Both the position numbers and the translations under genes were made by a program. A stretch of 64,000 nucleotides of DNA from Caldimonas manganoxidans ATCC BAA-369 (GTDB taxonomy: Bacteria; Pseudomonadota; Gammaproteobacteria; Burkholderiales; Burkholderiaceae_C), in assembly GCF_000381125.1 (NCBI RefSeq), contig NZ_KB905945.1:1-64000 (forward strand). The letters run 5' to 3'. Below, one piece after another: positions 28,762-39,027 of the stretch (positions are counted from its first letter, which is position 1; the number at the start of each line of letters is the position of its first letter). The notes beneath the pieces are model-generated. The model made no database searches. It had not been told where the DNA came from and was given only the letters and a program-made list of their open reading frames with translations.

Positions 28762-28767
28762 ACGCCT

Positions 28768-28796
28768 CTTGAAGAACCGGAACCCACCCCTATAAT
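28768..28796 (+). promoter_or_regulatory. groESL promoter (sigma-70 and sigma-32 overlapping)
   Basis: TTGAAG (28769-28774) and TATAAT (28791-28796), spaced 16, form a good sigma-70 promoter. The same place reads as a sigma-32 promoter: CTTGAAG (28768-28774), then 12 bases, then CCCCTATA (28787-28794). The CIRCE element begins ten bases later. Confidence 0.8.
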
Positions 28797-28805
28797 TCGT
28801 CGCTG

Positions 28806-28832
28806 TTAGCACTCATCTGATGCGAGTGCTAA
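28806..28832. promoter_or_regulatory. CIRCE element (HrcA operator)
   Basis: TTAGCACTC-N9-GAGTGCTAA is the exact CIRCE consensus, the binding site of the heat-shock repressor HrcA. It lies just downstream of the groESL -10, where bound HrcA would block transcription, and 112 bases before the groES start. Confidence 0.97.
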
Positions 28833-28943
28833 TGATCCCGGGCCCAGCGAATCCTCGCGGAGCCCGTCGATCATGCGCATCAAGTTGGTGCTTACTCGCA
28901 TCACCCTTCCACCAGAAGTTGGTTCTCACTCTTAGGAGATGTC

Positions 28944-29234
28944 ATGAAACTTCGTCCTCTGCACGATCGCGTGATCGTCAAGCGCCTGGAAAACGAAACC
29001 AAGACCGCCTCGGGCATCGTCATCCCCGACAACGCTGCCGAGAAGCCCGATCAGGGTGAGGTCCTGGCCGTCGGTCCGGGCAAGCGCAATGAAAAGGGCG
29101 ACTTCGTGGCGCCCAACGTCAAGGTCGGTGACCGTGTGCTGTTCGGCAAGTACAGCGGCCAAACCGTCAAGGTCGACGGTGAAGAGCTGCTGGTGATGCG
29201 TGAAGAAGATCTCTTCGCCGTGGTGGAAAAGTAA
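28944..29234 (+). CDS. groES: co-chaperonin GroES
   Basis: Full-length GroES (96 residues), the lid of the GroEL folding chamber. It starts [16 protein letters not shown] after GGAG. The mobile loop [16 protein letters not shown] and the C-terminal [15 protein letters not shown] are standard. First gene of groESL, under a heat-shock promoter and CIRCE. Confidence 0.98.
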   Translation: MKLRPLHDRVIVKRLENETKTASGIVIPDNAAEKPDQGEVLAVGPGKRNEKGDFVAPNVKVGDRVLFGKYSGQTVKVDGEELLVMREEDLFAVVEK

Positions 29235-29257
29235 TCCCGCCGCGCGCCACAGCCTGA

Positions 29258-30925
<1,668 letters not shown>

Positions 30926-30951
30926 GTCACCAGGCCATTCGCCTTCGATGA

Positions 30952-30980
30952 AAGGGCCGCCACCGCGGCCCTTTTTCTTT
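30952..30980 (+). terminator. rho-independent terminator of groESL
   Basis: AAGGGCCGC (30952-30960), loop CACC, GCGGCCCTT (30965-30973), then TTTCTTT. It lies 26 bases past the groEL stop. Confidence 0.93.
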
Positions 30981-31085
30981 GCCGGGTCCCTTCGCCCGTT
31001 CTCTTGGCTTGGGCCGTGCTCTCGGCCCGCGCCGATTCACGCCGCGCCCCAGCGAGCCTTGCGGCCCGGGGGCGGCATCGGCGTC

Positions 31086-31457
31086 TCAGGCCGACGGCCG
31101 GTAGACGCAGCGGTCGCCCGTGGCGCGCGACACCGTCACGGCCGACACCTGCGGCAAGCGACGTCGAACATGGTGATAAATGAACAGGCAGAGGTTCTCC
31201 AGCGTAGGAGCCCCCAACCCCACCACTTCGTCGAGGAAGTGATGATCGAGCTGGGCGCGCACCTCGGCGATGGCCGCGCGCAAATGAGCCAGATCCACCA
31301 CCATGCCCGAATCGGCCTGCGGCTGACCGGCGACGGTCACCTCCGCGGTGTAAGTATGGCCATGGATGCGCCGGCTGCCCGCCGCTTCCTCAGGGGCCAC
31401 CTGTCGCCGCAAGGTGTGCGCGGCATCGAAAGTAAAGGTTTGGCTCAGTTCGAACAT
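31086..31457 (-). CDS. queD: QueD-family 6-carboxytetrahydropterin synthase homologue lacking the catalytic Cys
   Basis: A 123-residue T-fold protein of the 6-pyruvoyl-tetrahydropterin synthase/QueD family. The zinc ligands H14 (FDAAH) and H32/H34 (IHGHTY) and the LDHHFLDEV segment are present. However, the Cys four residues before the HGH motif, which is catalytic in E. coli QueD (C27), is Ser28 here, and the C-terminal pterin-contacting Glu (KETCTAGC in E. coli) is replaced (SRATGDRC). It follows queE by 58 bases on the same strand, which supports a role in 7-deazaguanine/queuosine synthesis, perhaps as a distinct QueD subtype. Confidence 0.85.
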   Translation of the reverse strand: MFELSQTFTFDAAHTLRRQVAPEEAAGSRRIHGHTYTAEVTVAGQPQADSGMVVDLAHLRAAIAEVRAQLDHHFLDEVVGLGAPTLENLCLFIYHHVRRRLPQVSAVTVSRATGDRCVYRPSA

Positions 31458-31515
31458 CTTGGCATCTCGTGGACCGGGGCCTCGGGCCCGGGTCGGGGCA
31501 TCGTCTGCCCAGGCT

Positions 31516-32178
31516 TCAGCGGATCCCCAGGTGCTTGTGGGTTTGCACGCTCAAATGCCAGCGCGGGTGATCCAAGCACCATTGCACGGCCCATTGCAAG
31601 GCTCGGCTGCGCTGGAGCGGATCGGGACAATCCATGGCCTGCACGCGCCAGTGCTGGAAATCCAAGCGCTCGTAAGCCCGCAGATCCTCCGGCTTGAGAC
31701 CCTCTTGCGGCACCACCACCTTCAGCTCATGCCCGCTGCGCTGCACGAGCGGGGCGCCCACCTTGGGGCTGACACAAATCCAGTCCAGGCCCGGCGGAGC
31801 CGCCACACTGCCATTGGTCTCGACGGCGATTTCGAAGCCATGGGCATGCAAGGCCGCGATCAGCGGCTCGTCCACCTGCAACAGCGGCTCGCCACCGGTC
31901 AGTACCACGAAACGTCGGGCCTGGGCGGCCGCAGCACTGGTCGGCCAAAAGGCCGCCACATGGGCCGCCAAGGCTTGTGCATCGGCGAACTTGCCCCCGC
32001 CAGGGCCATCGGTGCCGACGAAATCGGTGTCGCAGAAGCGGCACATGGCCTGGGCGCGGTCGACTTCGCGGCCGCTCCATAGATTGCAGCCTGCAAACCG
32101 GCAAAACACCGCCGGCCGACCGGCATGGGTGCCTTCGCCTTGCAGGGTGTAAAAGGCTTCCTTGACGCTGTAGGTCAT
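31516..32178 (-). CDS. queE: 7-carboxy-7-deazaguanine synthase
   Basis: QueE is a radical-SAM enzyme converting 6-carboxytetrahydropterin to 7-carboxy-7-deazaguanine in queuosine synthesis. The 220-residue protein starts MTYSVKEAFYTLQGEGTHAGR, the family N-terminus. The cluster-binding Cys are in FAGCNLWSG and MCRFCDTDFVG, the long C-x14-C-x2-C spacing usual in proteobacterial QueE. LTGGEPLLQ is the SAM-binding motif. It is followed by the queD homologue. queC is not in the window. Confidence 0.95.
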   Translation of the reverse strand: MTYSVKEAFYTLQGEGTHAGRPAVFCRFAGCNLWSGREVDRAQAMCRFCDTDFVGTDGPGGGKFADAQALAAHVAAFWPTSAAAAQARRFVVLTGGEPLLQVDEPLIAALHAHGFEIAVETNGSVAAPPGLDWICVSPKVGAPLVQRSGHELKVVVPQEGLKPEDLRAYERLDFQHWRVQAMDCPDPLQRSRALQWAVQWCLDHPRWHLSVQTHKHLGIR

Positions 32179-32347
32179 GCAAGCGGGGGCAAAAAGCGCA
32201 GAGGAGGCAGATGCTTGGGCGGGCACGGGGCCTCGGAGCCGCCCCCAAGCCCCGGGCCGGGCCAACCCCGGCGACGAAACCCCGGGCATGCCATGGGCGC
32301 GAGCACCTGCATCGAACCTCCAGGCGCTGCCCGGCTCTATGCTCTCT

Positions 32348-32353
32348 ATTGTA
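32348..32353 (-). promoter_or_regulatory. -10 candidate for queE-queD
   Basis: TACAAT on the minus strand is a five-of-six match, but no -35 fits at 16-18 bases. It would give a leader of about 165 nt before queE. I saw no preQ1 riboswitch pattern in that leader. Confidence 0.3.
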
Positions 32354-32452
32354 TCGCCCTGTCACAGCGCCGCCGTGCTGCGCCTGGGCCGGCAGGATTG
32401 CGCCGAACCGCGCCGCCCTCAACAATACGTCACACCAGGCCCCCATTCGATC

Positions 32453-34420
32453 ATGAGCTCACTGCCGCCGCCGTCCACGTCGCTGGACTCCATCGTTCAA
32501 GGTGTGCCGCTATTGGCCCGCGATGTGGTCGAGCGCACGCTGGAGGCGCTGCGCCACCCCACGGCGCACATGTCCCTGGCCCCGGACCGGCGACAGTTCT
32601 TCGCGCTGATGGAGGTGCTGTTGGCCCGCAAGGCGGACTGGATGCGTTCGCTGCAAGAGCTGATCGCGCAAGGCGTGCGCGAGGCCATGGCCGATGGCGG
32701 GGGCACGGCGGCGGCTTCACGCAAGCCGCAGACCCTGAACCTGGACGAACTGAGCCTGGTCGACGAATACCAGGCGGCCGAGGACATCGAAATCTCCCGA
32801 GTGATCGCCCAGATCGACCAACAAGCAGACTGGGAGTTGCGCGAGGTGCAAGCCTTCATGGCCGCGGTGCGCGGCTGGCAGGAAATCCGCCGCGAAGCCA
32901 ACCCGCTGCGTCCGGAAGTGTTTGCCCGCGCCCTCAGCCGCTCGACTCACGCGCTCGGGGTATCGGCCGAGACGCGCATGCTGCTGCTGCGCGTGGCCGG
33001 CGCCCAGCTGGCCGAAGCGCTCAAGCTCGAATACGAGCAGATTTGCCGCCGTCTGGAAGCCCTGGGGGTGCAGCCCCTGGCCTTCCGGGCCGTGCCTTCG
33101 GCCGCCCCACCCCCACCGGCCGGCGGCGCGGGCTTCGATCTCACCGACTCGGGCACCCTGGGCCGGCTGCTCGAACGGGTCAGCCGCAGCCATCCGACGC
33201 CCTTGGATGAGAGCGCCGAAGCCCAGAGCCTGGTCCACCGTCTGTTCGACCAGATCGTGGCCGACCCGAAGCTGATCGATGCGGTGCGCCACCTGCTGGG
33301 GCGGCTCAAGCCGGCCGTGCTGAACTTGGCACGACGCGACCCAGCCCTGGTGCGGCAGTCCGACCACCCGGTGTGGCTGCTGCTGAATCGGCTGTCGGCC
33401 CACTGCGCCGGCTATGAGGACCCTCAAGACGAGCGTCTGCTCGATTTCATGCGGTTCGCCGGCGGGCTGATCGACCGCCTCACCGCGCTGCCCGCCCCCC
33501 AAGGGCAGCATTTTTTGAAAGCCCAGGACGAGCTCAATCAATACATCGACGAACGCAGCCGAGAAGCCTTGGAGCGTTCACGCGCGGCGCTGGAAAAACT
33601 GCAACGCATCGAGCGCGCCGACCAGCTGCGTGGCGTGCTGCGGCAACAACTGCGCCAAATGCGCGACAGCTCACTGAGCCAGTCGCTGCGAGACTTTCTG
33701 TTCGGCCCCTGGGTGGAGGCCATGGTCGAAGCCATGGCCCGTGATGGCGAACACTCGCCCTTGGCCCAGGAGCTGATGCACACGGTCGATGAGCTGCTGT
33801 GGAGCATGCAGCCCCTGAGCGCACCGGCCGACCAAGCCCGGCTGCGCGCCTTGCGACCCAAGCTGCTGGCCAGCTTGAACCGCGGCATGGACCTGATCGC
33901 CTGCCCTGAGACCCAGCGCGAAGCCGTCTTCGCCGAGCTGGCCGCCCACCACGGCGCCGTGTTGCGAGGCAAGCCACCAGCCGTTGCGCCGCCTGCCGAG
34001 ACGCTGTCGGCCGAGCAGATCGTGCAACGGATGCGCGAGGAGGACGATCCCCTGCCCCCTGGCCCCGCAGAACCCGTGGACCGCAGCATCCTGCCCACCG
34101 TGCCGGTGGGGCTGATGGATCAGACCGAGACCGAAGCCGGGCGCCTGGCCCGCCAGGCCTGGATGGAAGGACTGACGCCCGGCTCGTGGTACCACATGTT
34201 CGTGCAAGGCCAATGGGTCACGGCCCAGCTGATGTGGTGCAGCGACAACGGCCAGTTTTTCATGTTCGCCAGCCAGCACGCTGGGCAGTCACATTCACTG
34301 ACACGCCGGGCCGTCGAGCGGCTGCTGTCCGAAGGCTTGATCACCCAGCTCGAGGAGCGCTCGCTGATGCAGCGGGCGGTGGACAGTCTGATCCAGAACC
34401 TGGACGATCCCATCCGTTGA
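32453..34420 (+). CDS. DUF1631 family protein
   Basis: A 655-residue, mainly helical soluble protein of the DUF1631 family, common in beta- and gammaproteobacteria and of unknown function. Features are an Asp/Glu-rich N-terminal segment (NLDELSLVDEYQAAEDIEISRV, given here only in part: LVDEYQAAEDIE), a long helical middle with coiled-coil potential (ERSREALERSRAALEKLQRIE), and a C-terminal beta segment (GSWYHMFVQGQWVTAQLMW). That last segment resembles a PilZ-like barrel, so c-di-GMP-related function is conceivable but unproven. The ATG at 32453 begins at the conserved region. Confidence 0.85.
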   Translation: MSSLPPPSTSLDSIVQGVPLLARDVVERTLEALRHPTAHMSLAPDRRQFFALMEVLLARKADWMRSLQELIAQGVREAMADGGGTAAASRKPQTLNLDELSLVDEYQAAEDIEISRVIAQIDQQADWELREVQAFMAAVRGWQEIRREANPLRPEVFARALSRSTHALGVSAETRMLLLRVAGAQLAEALKLEYEQICRRLEALGVQPLAFRAVPSAAPPPPAGGAGFDLTDSGTLGRLLERVSRSHPTPLDESAEAQSLVHRLFDQIVADPKLIDAVRHLLGRLKPAVLNLARRDPALVRQSDHPVWLLLNRLSAHCAGYEDPQDERLLDFMRFAGGLIDRLTALPAPQGQHFLKAQDELNQYIDERSREALERSRAALEKLQRIERADQLRGVLRQQLRQMRDSSLSQSLRDFLFGPWVEAMVEAMARDGEHSPLAQELMHTVDELLWSMQPLSAPADQARLRALRPKLLASLNRGMDLIACPETQREAVFAELAAHHGAVLRGKPPAVAPPAETLSAEQIVQRMREEDDPLPPGPAEPVDRSILPTVPVGLMDQTETEAGRLARQAWMEGLTPGSWYHMFVQGQWVTAQLMWCSDNGQFFMFASQHAGQSHSLTRRAVERLLSEGLITQLEERSLMQRAVDSLIQNLDDPIR

Positions 34421-34425
34421 ACGGT

Positions 34426-35319
34426 TCAGGCCGCCACGAAGCCGGCGATGGCCTCGGCCACCAGGCCGGGCTGCTCATGCACGATCCAGTGCGTGGCCCC
34501 GGGCACGCGCAGCAATTCCAGGCGAGGCACCCAGCGCTCCAGACCGTCCAGCAAAGACGGCGGCAAGGCCATGTCGCCCTCGCCCCAGATCACCAAGGTG
34601 GGCCGCTGCACGCGCACCTGCGCATCGTCGAAGCGCAGGCTATGGATCGGATCGCTCGGCCCCAAGGGCGGCCGCAAAGGCGAAGCGCGATAGTAATTGA
34701 GCGGCCCGTCGAGCCCATGGCGCCAAGCGGCGCGGTACTGGTCTTTCACCGCCTCGGTGAGCCAGCCGTGTCCATCGGCCCCGGCCCCCATGCTCGTGAA
34801 AAAGGGCCACAGGCGGGCGAAGTCATTGTCGGCGAGCAAGTCCTGCGCATCGGGGCGGCACAGAAAGTTCATGTAGGCGCTGGCGCGCTGCTGCTCAGGG
34901 TTGTGCAACAGTTCGCGCAAGAAGACCGCCGGATGCGGTGAGTTGACGATCACCAAGCGCTCGATCGACTCGGGCTGCTGCGCCGCCAGATTCCAGGCCA
35001 CGGCCCCACCCCAGTCATGGGCCACCACGGCCGCCACCGGAGCCCCCAGGGCATCGATCAAGGCGACGATGTCGCGCACCAAGTGCTTGGCCCGGTAGGC
35101 CTCCACCTCCGGCGGCGACGACGAGCCCGGATAGCCCCGCAAATTCGGCGCCACGCAGCGGAAGCGTCCGGCCAGCAGGGCGCCCACCTGGTCCCAGACG
35201 AAAGCCGCCTCCGGAAAGCCATGCAACAACACCAGCACCGGCGCCTCGCGCGGCCCCTGAGCCCGGCAGGCCAGGCGGATGCCGTGCGGCAAATCGATGT
35301 CGAAGGTCTCCACGCTCAT
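34426..35319 (-). CDS. alpha/beta hydrolase, epoxide hydrolase-like
   Basis: A 297-residue alpha/beta-hydrolase. The oxyanion motif is HGFPE near 34, and the nucleophile elbow HDWGG (about 101-105) has Asp as nucleophile, as in epoxide hydrolases and haloalkane dehalogenases. The cap domain holds Tyr-rich stretches (GPLNYYRAS). The acid is in GEGD, and the catalytic His is in GATHWIVHE. The substrate is not known. It ends five bases from the convergent DUF1631 gene. Confidence 0.9.
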   Translation of the reverse strand: MSVETFDIDLPHGIRLACRAQGPREAPVLVLLHGFPEAAFVWDQVGALLAGRFRCVAPNLRGYPGSSSPPEVEAYRAKHLVRDIVALIDALGAPVAAVVAHDWGGAVAWNLAAQQPESIERLVIVNSPHPAVFLRELLHNPEQQRASAYMNFLCRPDAQDLLADNDFARLWPFFTSMGAGADGHGWLTEAVKDQYRAAWRHGLDGPLNYYRASPLRPPLGPSDPIHSLRFDDAQVRVQRPTLVIWGEGDMALPPSLLDGLERWVPRLELLRVPGATHWIVHEQPGLVAEAIAGFVAA

Positions 35320-35406
35320 GTGCCACCTCCTCCAGAGCCCTGCCCCGAAGTATCGTCGCCACCGGGCCGTCCCGGCGTCGCCTCGGCGACGCTGACCGCC
35401 TGGGGT

Positions 35407-36117
35407 TTACGCGGAAGCTTGGCCGTGCACCCAGCCGTGCAAGGCCGTGGCCACATCGCCCAGGCCGGTGCGGCGCAGGCCCGAAAACAGCACCAAGCCG
35501 ATGTCGGCCTCCTCGGTGACGTAGCGGGCCAGGGCTTGCTGAGCGGCTTGCAGTGCCAGCGTGGCTTGCTGGCGGTTGAGCTTGTCGGCCTTGGTCAGCA
35601 CGACCAGCAGCCTCACGCTGCCATTGGCCACCCGGGGGGAGACGAATTGCAGCAGTTGATGGTCGAGTTCGGTGAGTCCATGACGCGGGTCCACCAGCAG
35701 CACCACGCCGGCCAAGTTGCGGCGCTGCGCCAGGTAGTCGGCCATCACCGCCTGCCAGCGCAGCTTGGCGCTGCGCTCCACGGCCGCATAGCCATACCCG
35801 GGCAAATCGGCGAGCACGGCATCCGCGGCCTCGCGCGGTCCCAAGGCAAACAGGTTGATGTGCTGGGTACGCCCGGGCGTCTTGGAGGCGAAGGCCAACT
35901 GGCGCTGCTGCGCCAAGGTGTTGATCGCGGTGGACTTGCCGGCATTGGAGCGCCCGACGAAGGCGATTTCCGGCCGCTCGGTGACGGGCAATTGGTGCAA
36001 TTCACTGGCCGTGGTCAGGAAACGGGCGGTGTGCAACCAGGCCAGCGCGGCACGGACGGCCGGGTCGGTCGCAGCAGAGGGCGCGCGGGCGCTTGGAGGA
36101 GTGGCTTGGCTGGGCAT
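35407..36117 (-). CDS. engB: ribosome biogenesis GTP-binding protein YihA/YsxC
   Basis: An essential GTPase needed for 50S subunit assembly. The 236-residue protein has the TRAFAC GTPase motifs: G1 GRSNAGKST at 55-63, G2 PGRTQ, G3 DLPGYGYA and G4 TKAD. A 25-residue low-complexity N-terminus precedes the domain. It is divergent from the cytochrome c4 gene, an order common in proteobacteria. Confidence 0.95.
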   Translation of the reverse strand: MPSQATPPSARAPSAATDPAVRAALAWLHTARFLTTASELHQLPVTERPEIAFVGRSNAGKSTAINTLAQQRQLAFASKTPGRTQHINLFALGPREAADAVLADLPGYGYAAVERSAKLRWQAVMADYLAQRRNLAGVVLLVDPRHGLTELDHQLLQFVSPRVANGSVRLLVVLTKADKLNRQQATLALQAAQQALARYVTEEADIGLVLFSGLRRTGLGDVATALHGWVHGQASA

Positions 36118-36136
36118 GGAATCGGCATTGTAAAAT
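36106..36136 (+). promoter_or_regulatory. promoter candidate for the cytochrome c4 gene
   Basis: TAAAAT (36131-36136) is a good -10. The nearest -35, TTGGCT (36106-36111), is 19 bases upstream, a little far. The start codon lies 40 bases after the -10. The -35 overlaps the 5' end of engB. Confidence 0.45.
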
Positions 36137-36175
36137 CCGCGGGTTTTGCCTTCGGCCTACAACTCGCTCCACGAC

Positions 36176-36793
36176 ATGAAATCGACCGTCACCCTGCTGT
36201 TTGCCGCAACTGTGTGGGCCGCCCCGATGGCGGCGCTGGGCCAGGCCCCTGCCAAGCCCGATCTGGCCAAGGGCCAGGCGATCGCCAACCAGGTGTGCGT
36301 GGCCTGCCATACGGCCGACGGCAGCCGGGGCTCGCCAGCCAACCCCATCCTTGCCGGCCAGCATCCGGAATACCTGGTCAAGCAACTGCAAGAATTCAAG
36401 TCCGGCAAGCGTCAGAATCCCGTGATGGCCGGCTTTGCCGCCACGCTCAGCGACGAAGACATGCGCAATGTGGCCGCGTTCTACGCCAGCAAGCAGGCTC
36501 GTCCCGGCGCGGCCACCAACAAGGACACCATCCGCCTGGGTGAGCGCATCTACCGTGGGGGCATCGCCGAGAAGTCCGTGCCGGCTTGCGCCGCCTGCCA
36601 CGGCCCGGCCGGCTCGGGCATCCCGTCGCAGTATCCGCGGCTCAGCGGCCAGCATGCCGACTACACCACGGCACAAATGACCGCCTTCCGCAGTGGCGCA
36701 CGGGCCAACAGCCCGCAGATGGCAGCCATTGCCGCCCGCATGAGCGACGTGGAAATCAAGGCCGTGTCAGACTACATCGCTGGGCTGCGCTGA
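36176..36793 (+). CDS. dihaem cytochrome c4
   Basis: A 205-residue periplasmic dihaem cytochrome of the c4 type, an electron carrier to terminal oxidases. It has a signal peptide (residues 1-23, cleavage after AALGQA) and two similar haem domains with CVACH (first) and CAACH (second), each followed by a Met-containing segment that can supply the axial ligand (VMAGFAATL and NSPQMAAIAARM). The ATG at 36176 is chosen because it starts the signal peptide. The haem-assembly genes resB and ccsB follow after a terminator. Confidence 0.93.
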   Translation: MKSTVTLLFAATVWAAPMAALGQAPAKPDLAKGQAIANQVCVACHTADGSRGSPANPILAGQHPEYLVKQLQEFKSGKRQNPVMAGFAATLSDEDMRNVAAFYASKQARPGAATNKDTIRLGERIYRGGIAEKSVPACAACHGPAGSGIPSQYPRLSGQHADYTTAQMTAFRSGARANSPQMAAIAARMSDVEIKAVSDYIAGLR

Positions 36794-36830
36794 TACCGCG
36801 CCCGAGCGCCCCTAAAACCAAGACAGCAAG

Positions 36831-36867
36831 AAGGCGGGCCCCGGGAGGGATACCCGCCTTTCTTATT
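36831..36867 (+). terminator. rho-independent terminator after cytochrome c4
   Basis: AAGGCGGG (36831-36838) pairs with CCCGCCTT (36853-36860), followed by TCTTATT. The pairing extends imperfectly outward (AGCAAG with CTTATTGCT). It separates the cytochrome gene from resB, 25 bases before the resB start. Confidence 0.85.
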
Positions 36868-36891
36868 GCTGTGCTGCGACTCAAACGCTCC

Positions 36892-39027
36892 ATGACCGCC
36901 ACCTCCGGCTTGCAACTTGCCCGTGGGTCTCGCGCCTGGCGAGAGACCATCGAGGTGCTGTCCTCGATGCGGTTCGCCATCGCGCTGTTGACCCTCATCT
37001 GCATCGCCTCGGTCGTGGGCACGGTCGTGCAGCAACATCAACCCCCGGTCAACTATGTGAACCAGTTCGGGCCGTTCTGGGCCGAATTGTTCGGACGACT
37101 CGGGCTGTATGCGGTCTATAGCGCCTGGTGGTTCCTGCTCATCCTGGCCTTCCTGGTGGTGTCCACCTCGTTGTGCATCGTGCGCAATGCCCCCAAGATC
37201 GCGCATGAGCTCAGGGCCTACAAGGAACATGTGCGCGAGCAAGCGCTGCAGGCCTTTCATCACAAGGCCCGCGGCGTAGTGGCGCAGCCGCGCGAGGCCG
37301 TCTTCGAGCAGATCACGGCGCTGTTGCAGCGCAATGGCTGGAAAGCTCGCGCGCAAGTGCGCCACGACGGGCCAGCCGTGCGCGGCATCATGGTGGCCGC
37401 CAAGAAAGGCGCCGCCAACAAGCTGGGCTACCTGGCCGCGCATTCGGCCATCGTGTTGGTGTGCATCGGCGGCCTGCTCGACGGGGATTTGATGGTGCGT
37501 GCCCAGATGTGGTTCAGCGGCAAAACCCCCTATGCCGGAGCCGGCCTCATCGGTGACGTGCCTGCCCAGCACTGGCTGAGCACCCACACCCCGGCCTTCC
37601 GCGGCAATCTGATGGTGCCCGAGGGCTCGCGCTCGGGCGTGGTGCTGCTCAACCAGCCCGACGGCGTGTTGCTACAGCCCCTGCCTTTCGATGTGGAGCT
37701 CAAGCGCTTCATCGTCGAGTATTACGACACCGGCATGCCCAAGCTCTTCGCCAGCGAGGTGGTGGTGCACGACCGGTCCACCGGCCAGACCCGTGAGGCC
37801 CGCATCGAGGTCAACAAGCCGCTCTATCACGCGGGCATGGCCATTTACCAGTCGAGCTTCGACGATGGCGGCTCCCGCCTGAGGCTCACGGCGCATCCGA
37901 TGCACATGTCGGGCCCGCGCTTCGAGATCACCGGCACGGTGGGCAGCAGCACCGAAGTGCGCACCCCCGACGGCCAGACCTTGACGCTGGAATTCACCGG
38001 GCTGCGGGTGATCAACGTCGAGAACCTCGGTGCTGCGGCCACCGGGGCCACCGATGTGCGCAAGGTCGATCTGGTGACCAGTGTGCAGCAGCACCTGGGC
38101 TCGGGCGCCCCAGGCCGTGACAAGGGCCTGCGCAACGTCGGCCCGTCGGTGACGTACAAGCTGCGCGATGCCTCGGGGCAAGCACGCGAGTTCCACAATT
38201 ACATGCTGCCGGTGGAGCTCGACGGCCGGCGTGTGTTCTTGGCAGGCGTGCGCGACAGCCCGGCGGACCCTTTCCGCTACCTGCGCATCCCGGCCGACGA
38301 GGCCGGCAGCCTGGACGGCTGGATGCGACTGCGCGATGCCCTGCACGACCCGGTCATGCGCGAGCGTGCCGTGCAGCGCTATGTGCGAGTCGCGGTCGAC
38401 CCCGCCCGCCCCGACCTGGCCGAGCAGCTGCGCGTGTCGGCCCGGCGCAGCCTGGACCTGTTTGCCGGCATCGAACCGGTACGCCCCGGCCAAGCCCCAG
38501 TGGGCGGGCTGCAGGCGATTTCGGACTTCATGGAAGCCCATGTCCCCGAAGCCGAGCGGGCGCGCACATCCGAGGTGCTGATCCGCATTCTCAACGGGGT
38601 GATCTTCGAACTGTTGCAAGAAAGCCGCGCCCAGGCCGGCCTGCCCGCGCTGCCGCAAAACGACGCCACCCGCGCCTTCATGACGCAGGCGGTGTTGTCG
38701 CTGTCCGATGAAGCCTACTACCCGGCCCCGCTGCTGCTGGAGCTGAAAGACTTCGAGCAGGTGCAAGCCAGCGTCTTCCAGGTCGCCCGCGCCCCTGGAA
38801 AATACCTGGTCTACCTGGGCTGCCTGTTGCTCATCGTCGGCGTGTTTGCCATGCTCTATGTCAGGGAACGTCGCCTGTGGATCTGGCTCGAAGACGCACC
38901 GGGACTGCCTGGACAAACCCGCGTGACCCTGGCCCTGTCGTCCACCCGCCACACCCTGGACACCGATCGGGAATTTGACCACCTCCAGTTGGCCGTGCTG
39001 CAAGGCACGGCCCCCAAGGCTCGATGA
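36892..39027 (+). CDS. resB: cytochrome c biogenesis protein ResB
   Basis: ResB (Ccs1) forms the system II haem lyase complex with CcsA/B, attaching haem to apocytochromes in the periplasm. The 711-residue protein has three N-terminal transmembrane helices (about 25-45, 75-100 and 180-200), a large periplasmic domain, and a fourth helix near the end (about 640-665, YLVYLGCLLLIVGVFAML). The ATG at 36892 (MTATSGLQLA) is chosen, since in-frame sequence before it crosses the cytochrome gene and terminator. It overlaps ccsB by four bases. Confidence 0.94.
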   Translation: MTATSGLQLARGSRAWRETIEVLSSMRFAIALLTLICIASVVGTVVQQHQPPVNYVNQFGPFWAELFGRLGLYAVYSAWWFLLILAFLVVSTSLCIVRNAPKIAHELRAYKEHVREQALQAFHHKARGVVAQPREAVFEQITALLQRNGWKARAQVRHDGPAVRGIMVAAKKGAANKLGYLAAHSAIVLVCIGGLLDGDLMVRAQMWFSGKTPYAGAGLIGDVPAQHWLSTHTPAFRGNLMVPEGSRSGVVLLNQPDGVLLQPLPFDVELKRFIVEYYDTGMPKLFASEVVVHDRSTGQTREARIEVNKPLYHAGMAIYQSSFDDGGSRLRLTAHPMHMSGPRFEITGTVGSSTEVRTPDGQTLTLEFTGLRVINVENLGAAATGATDVRKVDLVTSVQQHLGSGAPGRDKGLRNVGPSVTYKLRDASGQAREFHNYMLPVELDGRRVFLAGVRDSPADPFRYLRIPADEAGSLDGWMRLRDALHDPVMRERAVQRYVRVAVDPARPDLAEQLRVSARRSLDLFAGIEPVRPGQAPVGGLQAISDFMEAHVPEAERARTSEVLIRILNGVIFELLQESRAQAGLPALPQNDATRAFMTQAVLSLSDEAYYPAPLLLELKDFEQVQASVFQVARAPGKYLVYLGCLLLIVGVFAMLYVRERRLWIWLEDAPGLPGQTRVTLALSSTRHTLDTDREFDHLQLAVLQGTAPKAR

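Noticed and set aside
32179-32347. A preQ1 riboswitch in the leader of queE
   Set aside because: I looked for the short preQ1 aptamer pattern with its A-rich tail and did not find it. The leader is GC-rich and has no such form.
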